Of a stretch of 64,000 nucleotides of DNA, positions 1 through 8,246 are shown in pieces. The notes below the pieces were generated by a model. That model ran no database searches and had not been told where the DNA came from. It saw only the letters and a list, made by a program, of their open reading frames with translations. The stretch spans positions 1 through 64,000 of IMG/VR virus record IMGVR_UViG_3300042465_008100, one strand, 5' to 3'. Each line of letters opens with the position of its first letter. The first letter of the stretch is position 1. The translations under genes and the position numbers were made by a program. The stretch is from a virus.

Positions 1-950
1 GTGATGATGAAATCGAAATCGTAGGCGATGAAATTCGTTTGAATGTTAGCGAGCCAGGAGAGTATGTAGTTAAACTTAACCAAACTTCAGAACCAATTGA
101 TGGTGATGAGGATGAATTAGATTTGGAACCAATGGGTGGTGATGATGAAGAAGAATTAGATTTGGAACCAATGGGTGACGAGGATGATGAAGATGAATTA
201 GGGCCAATGGGTGGTGAAGAAGAAGATGAAGAAGGTGATGATGTTGACTACGAAATAGAATTAGATGACGAATCTGATGATGAAGAAGAATCTGAAGAAG
301 AGGAAGAAGAATCTGAAGAAGAAGAATCTGAAGAAATGGAAGAAGAATCTGAAATTTCTGAAGAAATGGAAGAAGAAACTGATACTGTAGATGAAAGAAT
401 TGCAAACACAACTGCTGCTCGTTTGGGTGGTAATCGTGCTGTTCCTTCTTTTAAATCAACAGGTGCTCCTGAGAACCCTAAAAGAACAAATGAATCAATC
501 GTTGAGAAAGCTAAATCAATGGTTAACGAAGCTGCTAAAAAATATAATTCATTATTAAGTGAAGCTACTAAATTGAAAGCTGAGAATAATGAGTTTAAAA
601 GCGCTTTAAAAGAGTTCAGAACAAAATTAGTTGAAACAGTAGTATTTAATTCAAATCTTACTTATGTAACTAAATTGTTCATGGAACATTCAACCACAAA
701 AGCTGAAAAACAAAATATAATTAAAAGATTTGATGAAGAGGTAACAACTCTTAAAGAATCTAAAAAGTTGTACAAAACTATTGCTAACGAATTGGAAACA
801 AGAAAACCAATTAGTGAGTCAGTAGGAAATAAAATAATTAAGGAATCAACATCTAGCGTGTCAAAACAATTAAACGAAAGCACAGCTTATGTTGACCCGT
901 CAACTCAAAGAATTAAAGATTTAATTAGTAGAGTTGAAAATAGAGATTAA
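1..950 (+). CDS. Prohead core scaffolding protein (gp22-like), 5' partial
   Basis: The reading frame is open from the first bases of the window, so the start lies upstream. The first ~120 visible residues are extremely acidic, with repeated D/E-rich blocks containing LDLEPMG. A basic linker and a predicted coiled-coil of about 180 residues follow. An acidic, helical protein directly upstream of the major capsid gene is where T4-like phages encode the internal scaffold (gp22), which is assembled inside the prohead and then degraded by the prohead protease. Several LxE sites (LLSE, LNES) could be cleaved. The role is inferred from position and composition; I see no diagnostic motif. An acidic domain fused to a protease-like core is less likely because no catalytic motif is visible. 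Confidence 0.6.
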   Translation, partial: DDEIEIVGDEIRLNVSEPGEYVVKLNQTSEPIDGDEDELDLEPMGGDDEEELDLEPMGDEDDEDELGPMGGEEEDEEGDDVDYEIELDDESDDEEESEEEEEESEEEESEEMEEESEISEEMEEETDTVDERIANTTAARLGGNRAVPSFKSTGAPENPKRTNESIVEKAKSMVNEAAKKYNSLLSEATKLKAENNEFKSALKEFRTKLVETVVFNSNLTYVTKLFMEHSTTKAEKQNIIKRFDEEVTTLKESKKLYKTIANELETRKPISESVGNKIIKESTSSVSKQLNESTAYVDPSTQRIKDLISRVENRD

Positions 951-983
951 TAACAATAATAAAAAAACAAAAAACAAACAATT

Positions 984-2861
984 ATGTCACATTTATTAAC
1001 ATCTGGACAAGTTGGGAACATCGGATTAAACCACATGAAAGCAATCCGTAAAGAAACCCAATCAAAATGGGATAGCTTAGGCTTCCTAGACGGTCTTAAA
1101 GGACACGTTAAAGAAAACATCGCTCAGTTATTTGAAAACCAAGCGTCTACATTATTAACTGAAGCTACTAACGCAACATCTTCTGGTTCTTTTGAAACAG
1201 TTGTGTTCCCGATTGTACGTAGAGTTTTCTCTAAATTATTAGCTAACGATATCGTATCGGTACAAGCTATGAACATGCCAATTGGTAAATTGTTCTACTT
1301 CGTTCCATTGACTTCATCTCGTGTAGATGCTGCTGGTAACACTGGTAACGATTATGATGGTACTAGTGCAACTAATGCTACTTATGGTACAGCTTATTCA
1401 GCACACACTAGTATGGCTAACCAAGGAATCCCTTCTTGTGTATTGCCTGCTGCTGGTACATGTGTAACTACACCATGGATGGCTAAAAACTTGTATGATA
1501 TTTTCTACAACGATGGTATGTTTGATAACTCAAAAGGTACTCTTACTATTAGAACTTATACACTTCTTAACACAAATGCAATTGCTTTAGGTAACGGAAC
1601 TGTTACAACACCTACAACATGGGCAACAGCTGCTGACGGTACTGTTAGATATGCAATGTTTGCTATGAGTGGATTTACTGGTGGTGCTGGTTCACCTGCT
1701 GGTCGTGAAGTATTGACAGGTCCTGATGGAAACAACATGGATACTGAATCTTTCTTGGCTTCATTACATTGTGTTACTGCGGCTAACATTTATGACCGTG
1801 ATGGTAACGTTATCGTTGCTGCTGGACAAGAAGTTCCTTTCCGTATCGTAACACAACAATATGGTAAAGCAATTGTTCAAACAACAAATAATAACGCTAG
1901 TGGTTACCCAGTATTGACTACACCAAATGGTGTTATGTATGTTGAATTAGACCTTTCTCACCCAGTTGGTACAACTGCAACAGGAACGGCTAACGCTGGT
2001 ACATCAACTTACGATGGTTATGTAGGTGCTTCTGCAACAACTGTTACAGCTATCACGACTGGTAATAACTTAGTATTTGGATGGGCTGAATATGCAACAT
2101 TAGAATTCGAAACTGAATTGGCTGAAGTGTCTTTCAGATTGGATGAAGTTGTTGTAGCTGTTGAAGAAAGAAAATTACGTGCTACTTGGTCACCAGAATT
2201 GGCTCAAGATGTTAGTGCATTCCACAACATCGATGCTGAAGCTGAATTGACAGCTATGTTGTCAGAGCAAGTTGCTGCTGAGATTGACCGTGAGATTTTA
2301 CGTGACTTACGTAAAGCTGCTGCATGGCAAATGCGTTGGGATTACAATGGTTGGAGAAAAGCTCAAACTGCTAGTACCCCATATACACAAAAAGACTGGA
2401 ATCAAACACTTATCACTAAGTTGAACCAAATTTCAGCACAAATCCACAAATCTACATTGAGAGGTGGTGCTAACTTTATCGTGGTTTCTTCTGAAATCTC
2501 AGCTATTTTTGATGATTTAGAATACTTCCACGTATCTGATGCTAATCCAGAGCAAGACCAATACAACATGGGTATTGAGAGAATTGGTTCATTAAGCGGA
2601 CGTTACCAAGTGTACCGTGACCCTTATGCACCAGCTTACTCAGTAATCATCGGTCATAAAGGTAAATCATTGTTAGATACAGGTTATATTTACGCACCAT
2701 ACGTGCCGTTACAATTAACTCCAACAATGTACAATCCATTTAACTTTGCTCCAGTTAAAGGTATCATGACACGTTATGCTAAAAAAGTGGTTAACAATCG
2801 TTTCTACGGTGCAATCCGTGTAGATGGTGTTCCAACATTTAACATCAACGAATTAAGATAA
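984..2861 (+). CDS. Major capsid protein (T4 gp23-like)
   Basis: This 625-residue protein forms the capsid shell. The segment IVRRVFSKLLANDIVSVQAM (about residues 70-90) matches the gp23 block that follows the maturation cleavage (MVRRAIPNLIAFDICGVQPM in T4). It follows ENIAQLFENQ and LLTE|A, which places prohead protease cleavage after Glu60, close to the T4 site after Glu65. It is longer than T4 gp23 (521 aa); the excess is a Gly/Thr/Ala-rich insertion around residues 115-360, probably a surface-exposed domain. The gene is 33 nt downstream of the scaffold gene and is followed by a strong terminator. Its codons are more GC-rich than those of its neighbours (many -C and -G endings), as expected for a highly expressed gene. 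Confidence 0.93.
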   Translation: MSHLLTSGQVGNIGLNHMKAIRKETQSKWDSLGFLDGLKGHVKENIAQLFENQASTLLTEATNATSSGSFETVVFPIVRRVFSKLLANDIVSVQAMNMPIGKLFYFVPLTSSRVDAAGNTGNDYDGTSATNATYGTAYSAHTSMANQGIPSCVLPAAGTCVTTPWMAKNLYDIFYNDGMFDNSKGTLTIRTYTLLNTNAIALGNGTVTTPTTWATAADGTVRYAMFAMSGFTGGAGSPAGREVLTGPDGNNMDTESFLASLHCVTAANIYDRDGNVIVAAGQEVPFRIVTQQYGKAIVQTTNNNASGYPVLTTPNGVMYVELDLSHPVGTTATGTANAGTSTYDGYVGASATTVTAITTGNNLVFGWAEYATLEFETELAEVSFRLDEVVVAVEERKLRATWSPELAQDVSAFHNIDAEAELTAMLSEQVAAEIDREILRDLRKAAAWQMRWDYNGWRKAQTASTPYTQKDWNQTLITKLNQISAQIHKSTLRGGANFIVVSSEISAIFDDLEYFHVSDANPEQDQYNMGIERIGSLSGRYQVYRDPYAPAYSVIIGHKGKSLLDTGYIYAPYVPLQLTPTMYNPFNFAPVKGIMTRYAKKVVNNRFYGAIRVDGVPTFNINELR

Positions 2862-2881
2862 TCATAATCTTATATAAACTT

Positions 2882-2915
2882 AAAAGTCTAATCGAAAGGT
2901 TAGACTTTTTTGTTT
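2882..2915 (+). terminator. Intrinsic terminator after the capsid gene
   Basis: A 12-bp stem (AAAAGTCTAATC paired with GGTTAGACTTTT, one T-G pair) closes a GAAA tetraloop and is followed by a T-rich tract. It lies 20 nt after the capsid stop and should end the capsid transcript. Confidence 0.9.
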
Positions 2916-2934
2916 TATGCAAATATTTATAGAT

Positions 2935-4329
2935 ATGAAAGTAGTTATACAAAAGTTATTAAGAGAATGGTTGATTAATGAGGCCGCTTCACCAATAGTT
3001 TACCATTTTACAAGTGTTAATAGGTTGTCTAATATTTTATCAAAAAATGAAATGTTTTTAACTCCAACAATTTCTAGTAGTAATGAGAAAAAAATGTCTG
3101 GTAATAAATTCTATTTTTTATCATTAAGTAGAACTAAAAGTATAACTCATGGTTACGGTACTAAATTTACAAACCCTAATTCAGTAAGAATTAAATTTAA
3201 TGGAAACAAATTAAATAGTAAATATAAAATTAAACCTATTGATTATTGGCAATACCCTAGAACTAAAGATTTTATGGGTGGTATTGGGGATGAAATGGAA
3301 GATAGACTAATGAGTGATAAGAGTAGCATCCCAAATATTAATAATTATATAATTTCTATAGACATTTTTATTGATGAGTCTGGTATTGATGGTAAAATAA
3401 TTTCTTTAGCTAAATCATTAGGGGTTAAACTTAACTTTTTTGATAATAAAAAAGATTTTGCTAGTGGTAATGAGAGTAAAACAATTAACCCTAATATAAA
3501 ATCATCTGATAACAGTGATGACTATAATTCTAGGTTATCTAACAATGATTTAGTCAAAACATTGGCTTCATTATCTTATAAAAACGAAAAATTATTGCAA
3601 GATATAATTTTAAAATTAACAACTGAATTTAATGTAGGAACTGATTTTTCAAATAAACTATATAATAACGTTAAAGAATACCAAGATAAATTAGAATATT
3701 ATTTAAAACCATATAATGGTATGTATGTTGATGATTTTTCTCAATCATTAAGTAGTGAGTTACATAATAGTAAAACTAGTAGTAATGAAGTTGTTAGATA
3801 TTTGACGAATGAATTTATTAAACGATATAAAAGTTTGGGTGCTACTAGTATTAAAGATTTTTTACAAAAATTAATGTATATGGGTAAAAAATCTCAACAA
3901 GATTTTAATAAACAATTTAATAATGACATAATTAAACTGATTGATAAATCATATGTTGAATATTTAGATACATTTAAAACTAGTGGTCACGATTATGATA
4001 ATTACTATGAAAATTTATTTGAGTTACCTCAAATAAAGCAATATTTAGATAGTAAAATAAATGAAATAAAAAAATACGTATCAAATTATATACTAAATAA
4101 TGACGATATGTATCACTATAGTTATGTTTTAAATGACCGTGAGATTTCAGATGCAATTAATTTAAAAGATGATAATAAATTAAAACAAATATTAAATAAA
4201 TTTGAAGATGTTCAATATAATGAAATAATTAAACCAATACAATTTGTTTTGTATGATATTGACGAATTTTACTATAAAGAAGTTAAAAAGTTACAAGACG
4301 AAAATATGAATCAATGGAATAGCAATTAA
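2935..4329 (+). CDS. Putative head-packaged ADP-ribosyltransferase-like protein
   Basis: This protein has 464 residues if it starts at MKVVIQ; an in-frame ATG six codons earlier overlaps the AT-rich motif. The first 16 residues (MKVVIQKLLREWLINE) form an amphipathic helix ending in INE|A, which fits the T4 prohead-protease rule (L/I)xE|A and resembles a capsid-targeting sequence. Next comes YHFTS, a SLSRT segment, VDYW-like IDYWQYP and EMEDR (residues about 18-130). This resembles a phage family with an H-Y-E-type ADP-ribosyltransferase fold (H in YHFTS, E in EMEDR). The remaining ~300 residues are helical and unrecognised. T4 Alt is an unrelated ADP-ribosyltransferase packaged in the same way. 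The fold assignment is tentative, and an inactive ligand-binding relative is possible. Confidence 0.45.
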   Translation: MKVVIQKLLREWLINEAASPIVYHFTSVNRLSNILSKNEMFLTPTISSSNEKKMSGNKFYFLSLSRTKSITHGYGTKFTNPNSVRIKFNGNKLNSKYKIKPIDYWQYPRTKDFMGGIGDEMEDRLMSDKSSIPNINNYIISIDIFIDESGIDGKIISLAKSLGVKLNFFDNKKDFASGNESKTINPNIKSSDNSDDYNSRLSNNDLVKTLASLSYKNEKLLQDIILKLTTEFNVGTDFSNKLYNNVKEYQDKLEYYLKPYNGMYVDDFSQSLSSELHNSKTSSNEVVRYLTNEFIKRYKSLGATSIKDFLQKLMYMGKKSQQDFNKQFNNDIIKLIDKSYVEYLDTFKTSGHDYDNYYENLFELPQIKQYLDSKINEIKKYVSNYILNNDDMYHYSYVLNDREISDAINLKDDNKLKQILNKFEDVQYNEIIKPIQFVLYDIDEFYYKEVKKLQDENMNQWNSN

Positions 4330-4341
4330 TAAAAACCACGT

Positions 4342-4506
4342 TTAATCTTTTTTATTTTCATCAATATCTTTTAATAATTTTACTGCGGCATTATCTATTT
4401 CCAATAGATATTCTCTGACTTTACCACCAAAATCCATATCATTAGGATATTGTTTAGCTAAATTTCTGATGTCTGCGTGAAACGCTTGTATTAATTTTTC
4501 GTACAT
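4342..4506 (-). CDS. Small conserved phage protein, 54 aa
   Basis: Starts at MYEKLIQAFHADIRN. An upstream in-frame extension would run through the promoter and is not used. The protein is short, helical and charged (C-terminus DIDENKKD), with no recognised domain. It has its own Bacteroidota-type promoter 15 nt upstream, so it is probably expressed early or constitutively, unlike the structural genes around it. It converges with the ADP-ribosyltransferase-like gene; only 12 nt separate the two stops. Confidence 0.6.
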   Translation of the reverse strand: MYEKLIQAFHADIRNLAKQYPNDMDFGGKVREYLLEIDNAAVKLLKDIDENKKD

Positions 4507-4521
4507 AATAATATTTTTTAA

Positions 4522-4552
4522 CAAATATACACAAAAAAACCGAAAATGCAAA
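4522..4552 (-). promoter_or_regulatory. Bacteroidota-type promoter (TTTG-N19-TATATTTG)
   Basis: On the minus strand TTTG (4552-4549) is followed by 19 nt and TATATTTG (4529-4522), a perfect match to the Bacteroidota sigma-A consensus. The start codon of the 54-aa gene lies 15 nt beyond the -7 box, giving a leader of only about 8 nt. The -33 element sits in the loop of the upstream terminator. Confidence 0.75.
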
Positions 4553-4560
4553 TCTTCGGT
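4533..4560 (-). terminator. Terminator of the zinc-ribbon gene
   Basis: Minus strand: ACCGAAGA, loop TTTGCA, TTTTCGGT (8 pairs including one G-T), then a run of T. It lies 30 nt downstream of the zinc-ribbon gene stop and overlaps the next promoter. Confidence 0.75.
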
Positions 4561-4589
4561 TTAAATTATACGTTAACTATTATTTTTAT

Positions 4590-5378
4590 TTAGGCTTTTG
4601 TACCGCAGCTAGAACAAAATTTATGCCCTTTACCTAATTTGGTACCACAGTTTGTACAATAAACTTTTACGTTTAAATCATCAGCTGTGTTTATTTTTTG
4701 TGATATCGGAAGAAGTTTATACTCTACAGTATGGAAAGCATAAAAACTAAAAGAATTATTAACTTCTTGAAATTTTTGATTTGATTCTGACCCTTCTCCT
4801 ACTCTACCAGTTTCAATTTTATTTGATTGGATTGATAAACTGGTATTTCCAATTGTTGATGTTAATGATACATTGTTATTGTAATATGTGCATGTTGTTG
4901 TTAAATTAGCATTATAAGCACCAGAAGTACCCTTAATAGACCAACTTGGGTTATTAAAATATGGGCGATTATATGTTGTAGAACCAGCCCAATTACCCAT
5001 ATTCAAAATAATATTCTCTTTAAAGAATTCTATTTTAACATTACCATTATTTTTTATCGCTTTTTTTACTTCATTTGTATTTGATACTTCATAAGTTTCA
5101 AATTTGAATTTTTTTGCAACATCTAAATAACGGTCCAAGAAAACTCTTTGGCCAGGATTTAAAACCAAACCACCTTGAGAAATTAATTTGTTATTGAGTG
5201 TTATTTTTGCTAATACAGGCTCTGTTGTTGGATTAAAGATTTCAATTTGAAATTCTTGTCCGTCTTGTAAATAGCAAGTTGGCGATTCGCCATTTTTGTT
5301 GTAGAGTTTAACTCTAGATTTGTTTACAGCAATGTTAGCTGTAGGGGTTGATTCCAACCCATAGATTTTTTGTTTCAT
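4590..5378 (-). CDS. Virion-type protein with C-terminal double zinc ribbon half
   Basis: A 262-residue protein. The first ~120 residues look like a beta-rich jelly-roll or decoration-type domain (LNNKLISQGGLVLNPGQRVFLDRYLD), followed by an Asn/Thr-rich stretch. The C-terminus is a zinc ribbon: CTNCG (Cys-x2-Cys), nine residues later CSSCG (Cys-x2-Cys). Similar proteins recur in large phages, but I do not know their function. It could be a capsid or tail decoration protein. It has its own terminator and a long (~110 nt) leader with a late-type motif far upstream, so it is expressed as a single gene. Confidence 0.55.
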   Translation of the reverse strand: MKQKIYGLESTPTANIAVNKSRVKLYNKNGESPTCYLQDGQEFQIEIFNPTTEPVLAKITLNNKLISQGGLVLNPGQRVFLDRYLDVAKKFKFETYEVSNTNEVKKAIKNNGNVKIEFFKENIILNMGNWAGSTTYNRPYFNNPSWSIKGTSGAYNANLTTTCTYYNNNVSLTSTIGNTSLSIQSNKIETGRVGEGSESNQKFQEVNNSFSFYAFHTVEYKLLPISQKINTADDLNVKVYCTNCGTKLGKGHKFCSSCGTKA

Positions 5379-5520
5379 AATTTTAACTTTTTAATAATTG
5401 TTATTAATGTACCAATTTCTTTGTTACCTAGATAACTCTAAAGCCATATAATGACTCGAAACCAATACGTAGTCAACGTATACTTATAAATATAAACAAA
5501 AAATATTTTTTGTAAAGTTT
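5379..5520 (-). promoter_or_regulatory. Leader region with late-type motif and hairpin
   Basis: This 142-nt gap holds, in minus-strand order, a perfect 18-nt A/T palindrome (5496-5513, half-site ACAAAAAAT), the late-type motif ATATTTATAAG (5493-5486 core) and a hairpin (ATACGT, loop TGACT, ACGTAT, about 5465-5481). About 85 nt of leader then runs to the zinc-ribbon gene. It is the longest structured leader in the minus-strand block. No small gene is visible. Confidence 0.4.
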
Positions 5521-5859
5521 TTATTCAAAATCTGAACCTTGTTCACAAATTGTTGATTGTATTTGATGCCAATATGTATCAGCTTCATCTGGTAATGAAT
5601 CACCAGACATATGATAATATCTTACTTCATCTCGAATCTTTTTTTGTTCTTGTTTTAAATTAAATAATGGTGCATGTATTTTTTGCATTATTGTTCTTCT
5701 TTTTTCAGGTGTTGCATCTTTCAACGATTCTTCAACATAATGCATAGCTTCTTCATAAGTATTAATGGTCATTTTATTACAAATAGTTTGTGTAGCTTCA
5801 TTCATTTCTTGACCATCAATTATTTGTTCTCTTAATTTTTGTTTTATAAAACTTTTCAT
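5521..5859 (-). CDS. Small protein with putative capsid-targeting leader
   Basis: A 112-residue protein. I chose the ATG one nt after the preceding stop; an ATG eight codons upstream would overlap the tail gene by 23 nt. The N-terminus MKSFIKQKLREQII is amphipathic and resembles the leader of the ADP-ribosyltransferase-like protein. It ends near MNE|A, a plausible T4-type protease site after residue 21. The rest is helical and charged (EEAMHYVEESLKDATPEKR), with no known domain. It is probably a small virion or internal head protein cotranscribed with the tail genes. The function is unknown. Confidence 0.5.
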   Translation of the reverse strand: MKSFIKQKLREQIIDGQEMNEATQTICNKMTINTYEEAMHYVEESLKDATPEKRRTIMQKIHAPLFNLKQEQKKIRDEVRYYHMSGDSLPDEADTYWHQIQSTICEQGSDFE

Positions 5860-5860
5860 A

Positions 5861-7267
5861 TTATTGCCCTTTACGTAATTCAACTTGATTTACTATTTCA
5901 AAAGAAACAACATTTTTTAATGTTGTTGTTTCAAGATTTGAAGTTGCCAATATATCAAGATAATAAATGTTTGGTATTAAACTAGCTGTATCTAATAGGA
6001 AATAATAATTATTATTCGCCATTTCAACTGGTTGAAAATCAATAACTGTTAACTCAGCAGTACCTTCATTTACATAAATTCTATATTGTAAATCACTTAT
6101 GTTTTGTGTTTGTTCAACAGTATAAGGTATTCTGGCAGATACAATTACTTTTTTAATATCACCTCTTTTAATTTTTTCTCTATTTTGTAAACCACCAATA
6201 CTAACACCAACTTTTTTAGGTAATGAATCACTAGTACCAATATTATAATACTCCATAGAATCTTTTAATACAAAATCTAATGGGATTTCAGGTCTAGTAA
6301 CACCATTAATTATAATATCGTCCCAAACATCACTAAACATTTCATTTTTAGACCCATCAGAACTAGAAACCATGATGTCTATTGAGTACACACCTTTTGT
6401 AACGTGTGTTACATCATTCATAGTGTATGCTGATAATAAACTACCATCACTTTTATAAATGTTCACAATAGGGTTTTGGTCTAAATTCGTTGGATTTCCC
6501 GCAAGATTTACATAAAGATATAGTTTGTTAGGTTTATCTAGGTAAAAGTTGTTCCTATCGTCTCTAATGTGGTTAGAATAGATTGTTTCTACATATGGTT
6601 CGTAGAATGTTTGTGTATTGTTGGTAAAAAATCCAACATATTTAATAAATGATGTGCTTAATTGTTCAAAAGCTCTAGCATAGGCGATACCTAAACCATA
6701 ATTTGTGTCACCAGTTAATAAACCATTTACATAATCGGTAATATCCATTTCAATATTTTCATTACCTTTATCAAAATGTTGTGTTGTGACTGTTATACCA
6801 CTAGGTGAACCAGAATAAACACCAGTACCACCACTCCAAAAGTCACCAGTTCTAGGGTTAGCCCAGTTTGATGGTCCATTTGAAAACGCTGCTTCTCCAT
6901 AAGCTAGGATTGGAATCTCGTAATCATATCCAACACCATTATCCCAATTTTGTGATATTTTGAAAGCTATTAAATCGAATGATGTTGCTCTATCTTTGGT
7001 GCCAAAGGATGTGTTTAACAAATCTTTATCAAATGAGCCAGTATTGGTTATTCTAAGTGTATGCGTAAGTTTTGTTAAGTCTGTAAATGTTCCCCCAGTG
7101 TATAGTTCTTTTAATCTAGTTTCATCAAAATGAAATAAGAATCTACTATACTTTTCTTGTCCTACATTACCACCATAAAATAATTCAGTTACAGGGTTTA
7201 AACCTGTATTAACTGGTGAGTTACTAACAATAGTGTTATTTTTATTAAAATACGTTCTAATTACCAT
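5861..7267 (-). CDS. Large baseplate or tail structural protein
   Basis: A 468-residue beta-rich protein. The first ~220 residues (FLFHFDETRLKELY, ITDYVNGLLTG, YGLGIAYARAFE) look like the DNRLRE/carbohydrate-binding type of beta-sandwich found in phage and surface proteins. The C-terminal half has Ig-like segments (KLYLYVNLAGNP, VVSFEIVNQVEL). It heads a minus-strand late transcript with an ATATTTAT motif 13 nt upstream of its ATG and lies directly downstream of the gp5-like spike gene, so a baseplate or tail-tip role is likely. I cannot assign a specific T4 counterpart. Confidence 0.5.
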   Translation of the reverse strand: MVIRTYFNKNNTIVSNSPVNTGLNPVTELFYGGNVGQEKYSRFLFHFDETRLKELYTGGTFTDLTKLTHTLRITNTGSFDKDLLNTSFGTKDRATSFDLIAFKISQNWDNGVGYDYEIPILAYGEAAFSNGPSNWANPRTGDFWSGGTGVYSGSPSGITVTTQHFDKGNENIEMDITDYVNGLLTGDTNYGLGIAYARAFEQLSTSFIKYVGFFTNNTQTFYEPYVETIYSNHIRDDRNNFYLDKPNKLYLYVNLAGNPTNLDQNPIVNIYKSDGSLLSAYTMNDVTHVTKGVYSIDIMVSSSDGSKNEMFSDVWDDIIINGVTRPEIPLDFVLKDSMEYYNIGTSDSLPKKVGVSIGGLQNREKIKRGDIKKVIVSARIPYTVEQTQNISDLQYRIYVNEGTAELTVIDFQPVEMANNNYYFLLDTASLIPNIYYLDILATSNLETTTLKNVVSFEIVNQVELRKGQ

Positions 7268-7280
7268 GATATTTTTATTA

Positions 7281-7288
7281 ATAAATAT
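7281..7288 (-). promoter_or_regulatory. Putative late promoter core
   Basis: Minus strand GATATTTATTAATAAAAAT, with the core ATATTTAT ending 13 nt before the ATG of the tail gene. No TTG is found at the -33 position. Confidence 0.5.
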
Positions 7289-7297
7289 CTAAAAATA

Positions 7298-8245
7298 TCA
7301 ATTAATTTTAATGTTTTTAGATAACATGGCTTTTTCTAAATCTTCAGCTTTATTTTTGAATATAGTTAATGATTGTTGGTTTCCAGATGCAGTTAAATCT
7401 GTTGCTGGATTTCCATTACCATTGTGAACGTGAGAAAATAAAGCTTGTTTTAATAGTATTAAATATTCTATTAAAACATCACCAAAAGGTATAGGGTGTG
7501 CTTCTGTTAATATTTTATTTAATTCACTACTAGTTATTAAATCATCTTTATCTGCAAGGTTGAATATTGGTGAGCCGTCTTTATATGTCAATAAATTAAT
7601 TTTGTTTGCAACAATGTTTGCAACACTTCCTTTTTCGTTATTAATATCAACACCATTTTTTAATTGTAAATATGCTTGTGTTTTAGTGTTAAATGATATA
7701 CCAAATGGATTGTTAGGTGATTTATTTACTGTAACAAATTTACCAGCCCTTAAAACTATTTCATTGTTTTTTTGTGTGATATCTGTATTATATCTACCTT
7801 GTATTGATACCTCGTCTTTTTTCGGGAAAACACCTAATACATCACTAATACGTTCTGGGTTTACTGACGGTTCTTGTGGTCCAAAAGTAAATGGTGCCAT
7901 AGCAGAGCTTGGACCATTATCAAATTCTAATTTTGTTTCTTGGGAGATTATTGGGCCTATATATAACCTATCGACATGTTGTTTAGCTTTTTCAAAAACA
8001 AAAACAAAAACATTTTCACCAATTTTTGGTACAACAGATAAATGTTTTGGTAACAATGGGTAAGACCATGGCAAATCAGAATCAGATTTTCCATCGTCAC
8101 CACCTATTGTTTGTGTACCCTTAATTCTAACTTTAATTCTACCTAAACCCTTTTCATCATTTATTGATACAACGGTTCCGTAATTAACAAAAGTTATTGG
8201 TGTATTATCATAGGCTGAATCTAGTCTTCTAACGTTTTCGTACAT
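7298..8245 (-). CDS. Baseplate central spike protein with gp5-like OB fold
   Basis: A 315-residue protein. Residues ~18-105 (GTVVSINDEKGLGRIKVRI, DLPWSYPLLPKHLSVVPKIGENVFVF) are the classic N-terminal OB-fold pattern of gp5/VgrG baseplate spikes, where the DxxGxGRIKVRI and P..GE.V.V motifs define the barrel. The middle and C-terminus contain short beta repeats (NNEIVLRAGKFVTV, AYLQLKNGVDI) that may form a beta-helical needle, then a histidine-containing tail (FSHVHNGNG). There is no lysozyme domain, so unlike T4 gp5 it would puncture without cutting murein. It belongs to the minus-strand baseplate operon. Confidence 0.75.
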   Translation of the reverse strand: MYENVRRLDSAYDNTPITFVNYGTVVSINDEKGLGRIKVRIKGTQTIGGDDGKSDSDLPWSYPLLPKHLSVVPKIGENVFVFVFEKAKQHVDRLYIGPIISQETKLEFDNGPSSAMAPFTFGPQEPSVNPERISDVLGVFPKKDEVSIQGRYNTDITQKNNEIVLRAGKFVTVNKSPNNPFGISFNTKTQAYLQLKNGVDINNEKGSVANIVANKINLLTYKDGSPIFNLADKDDLITSSELNKILTEAHPIPFGDVLIEYLILLKQALFSHVHNGNGNPATDLTASGNQQSLTIFKNKAEDLEKAMLSKNIKIN

Positions 8246-8246
8246 A

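Noticed and set aside
76-411. Minus-strand reading frame rich in Leu and His
   Set aside because: It is the complement of the acidic repeat of the scaffold gene; composition follows the repeat, and no start context or homology is visible.
2935-4329. Assignment of the ART-like gene as DarT (DNA ADP-ribosyltransferase)
   Set aside because: It shares only the YHFT start with DarT; the rest and the length differ, and there is no partner antitoxin gene.
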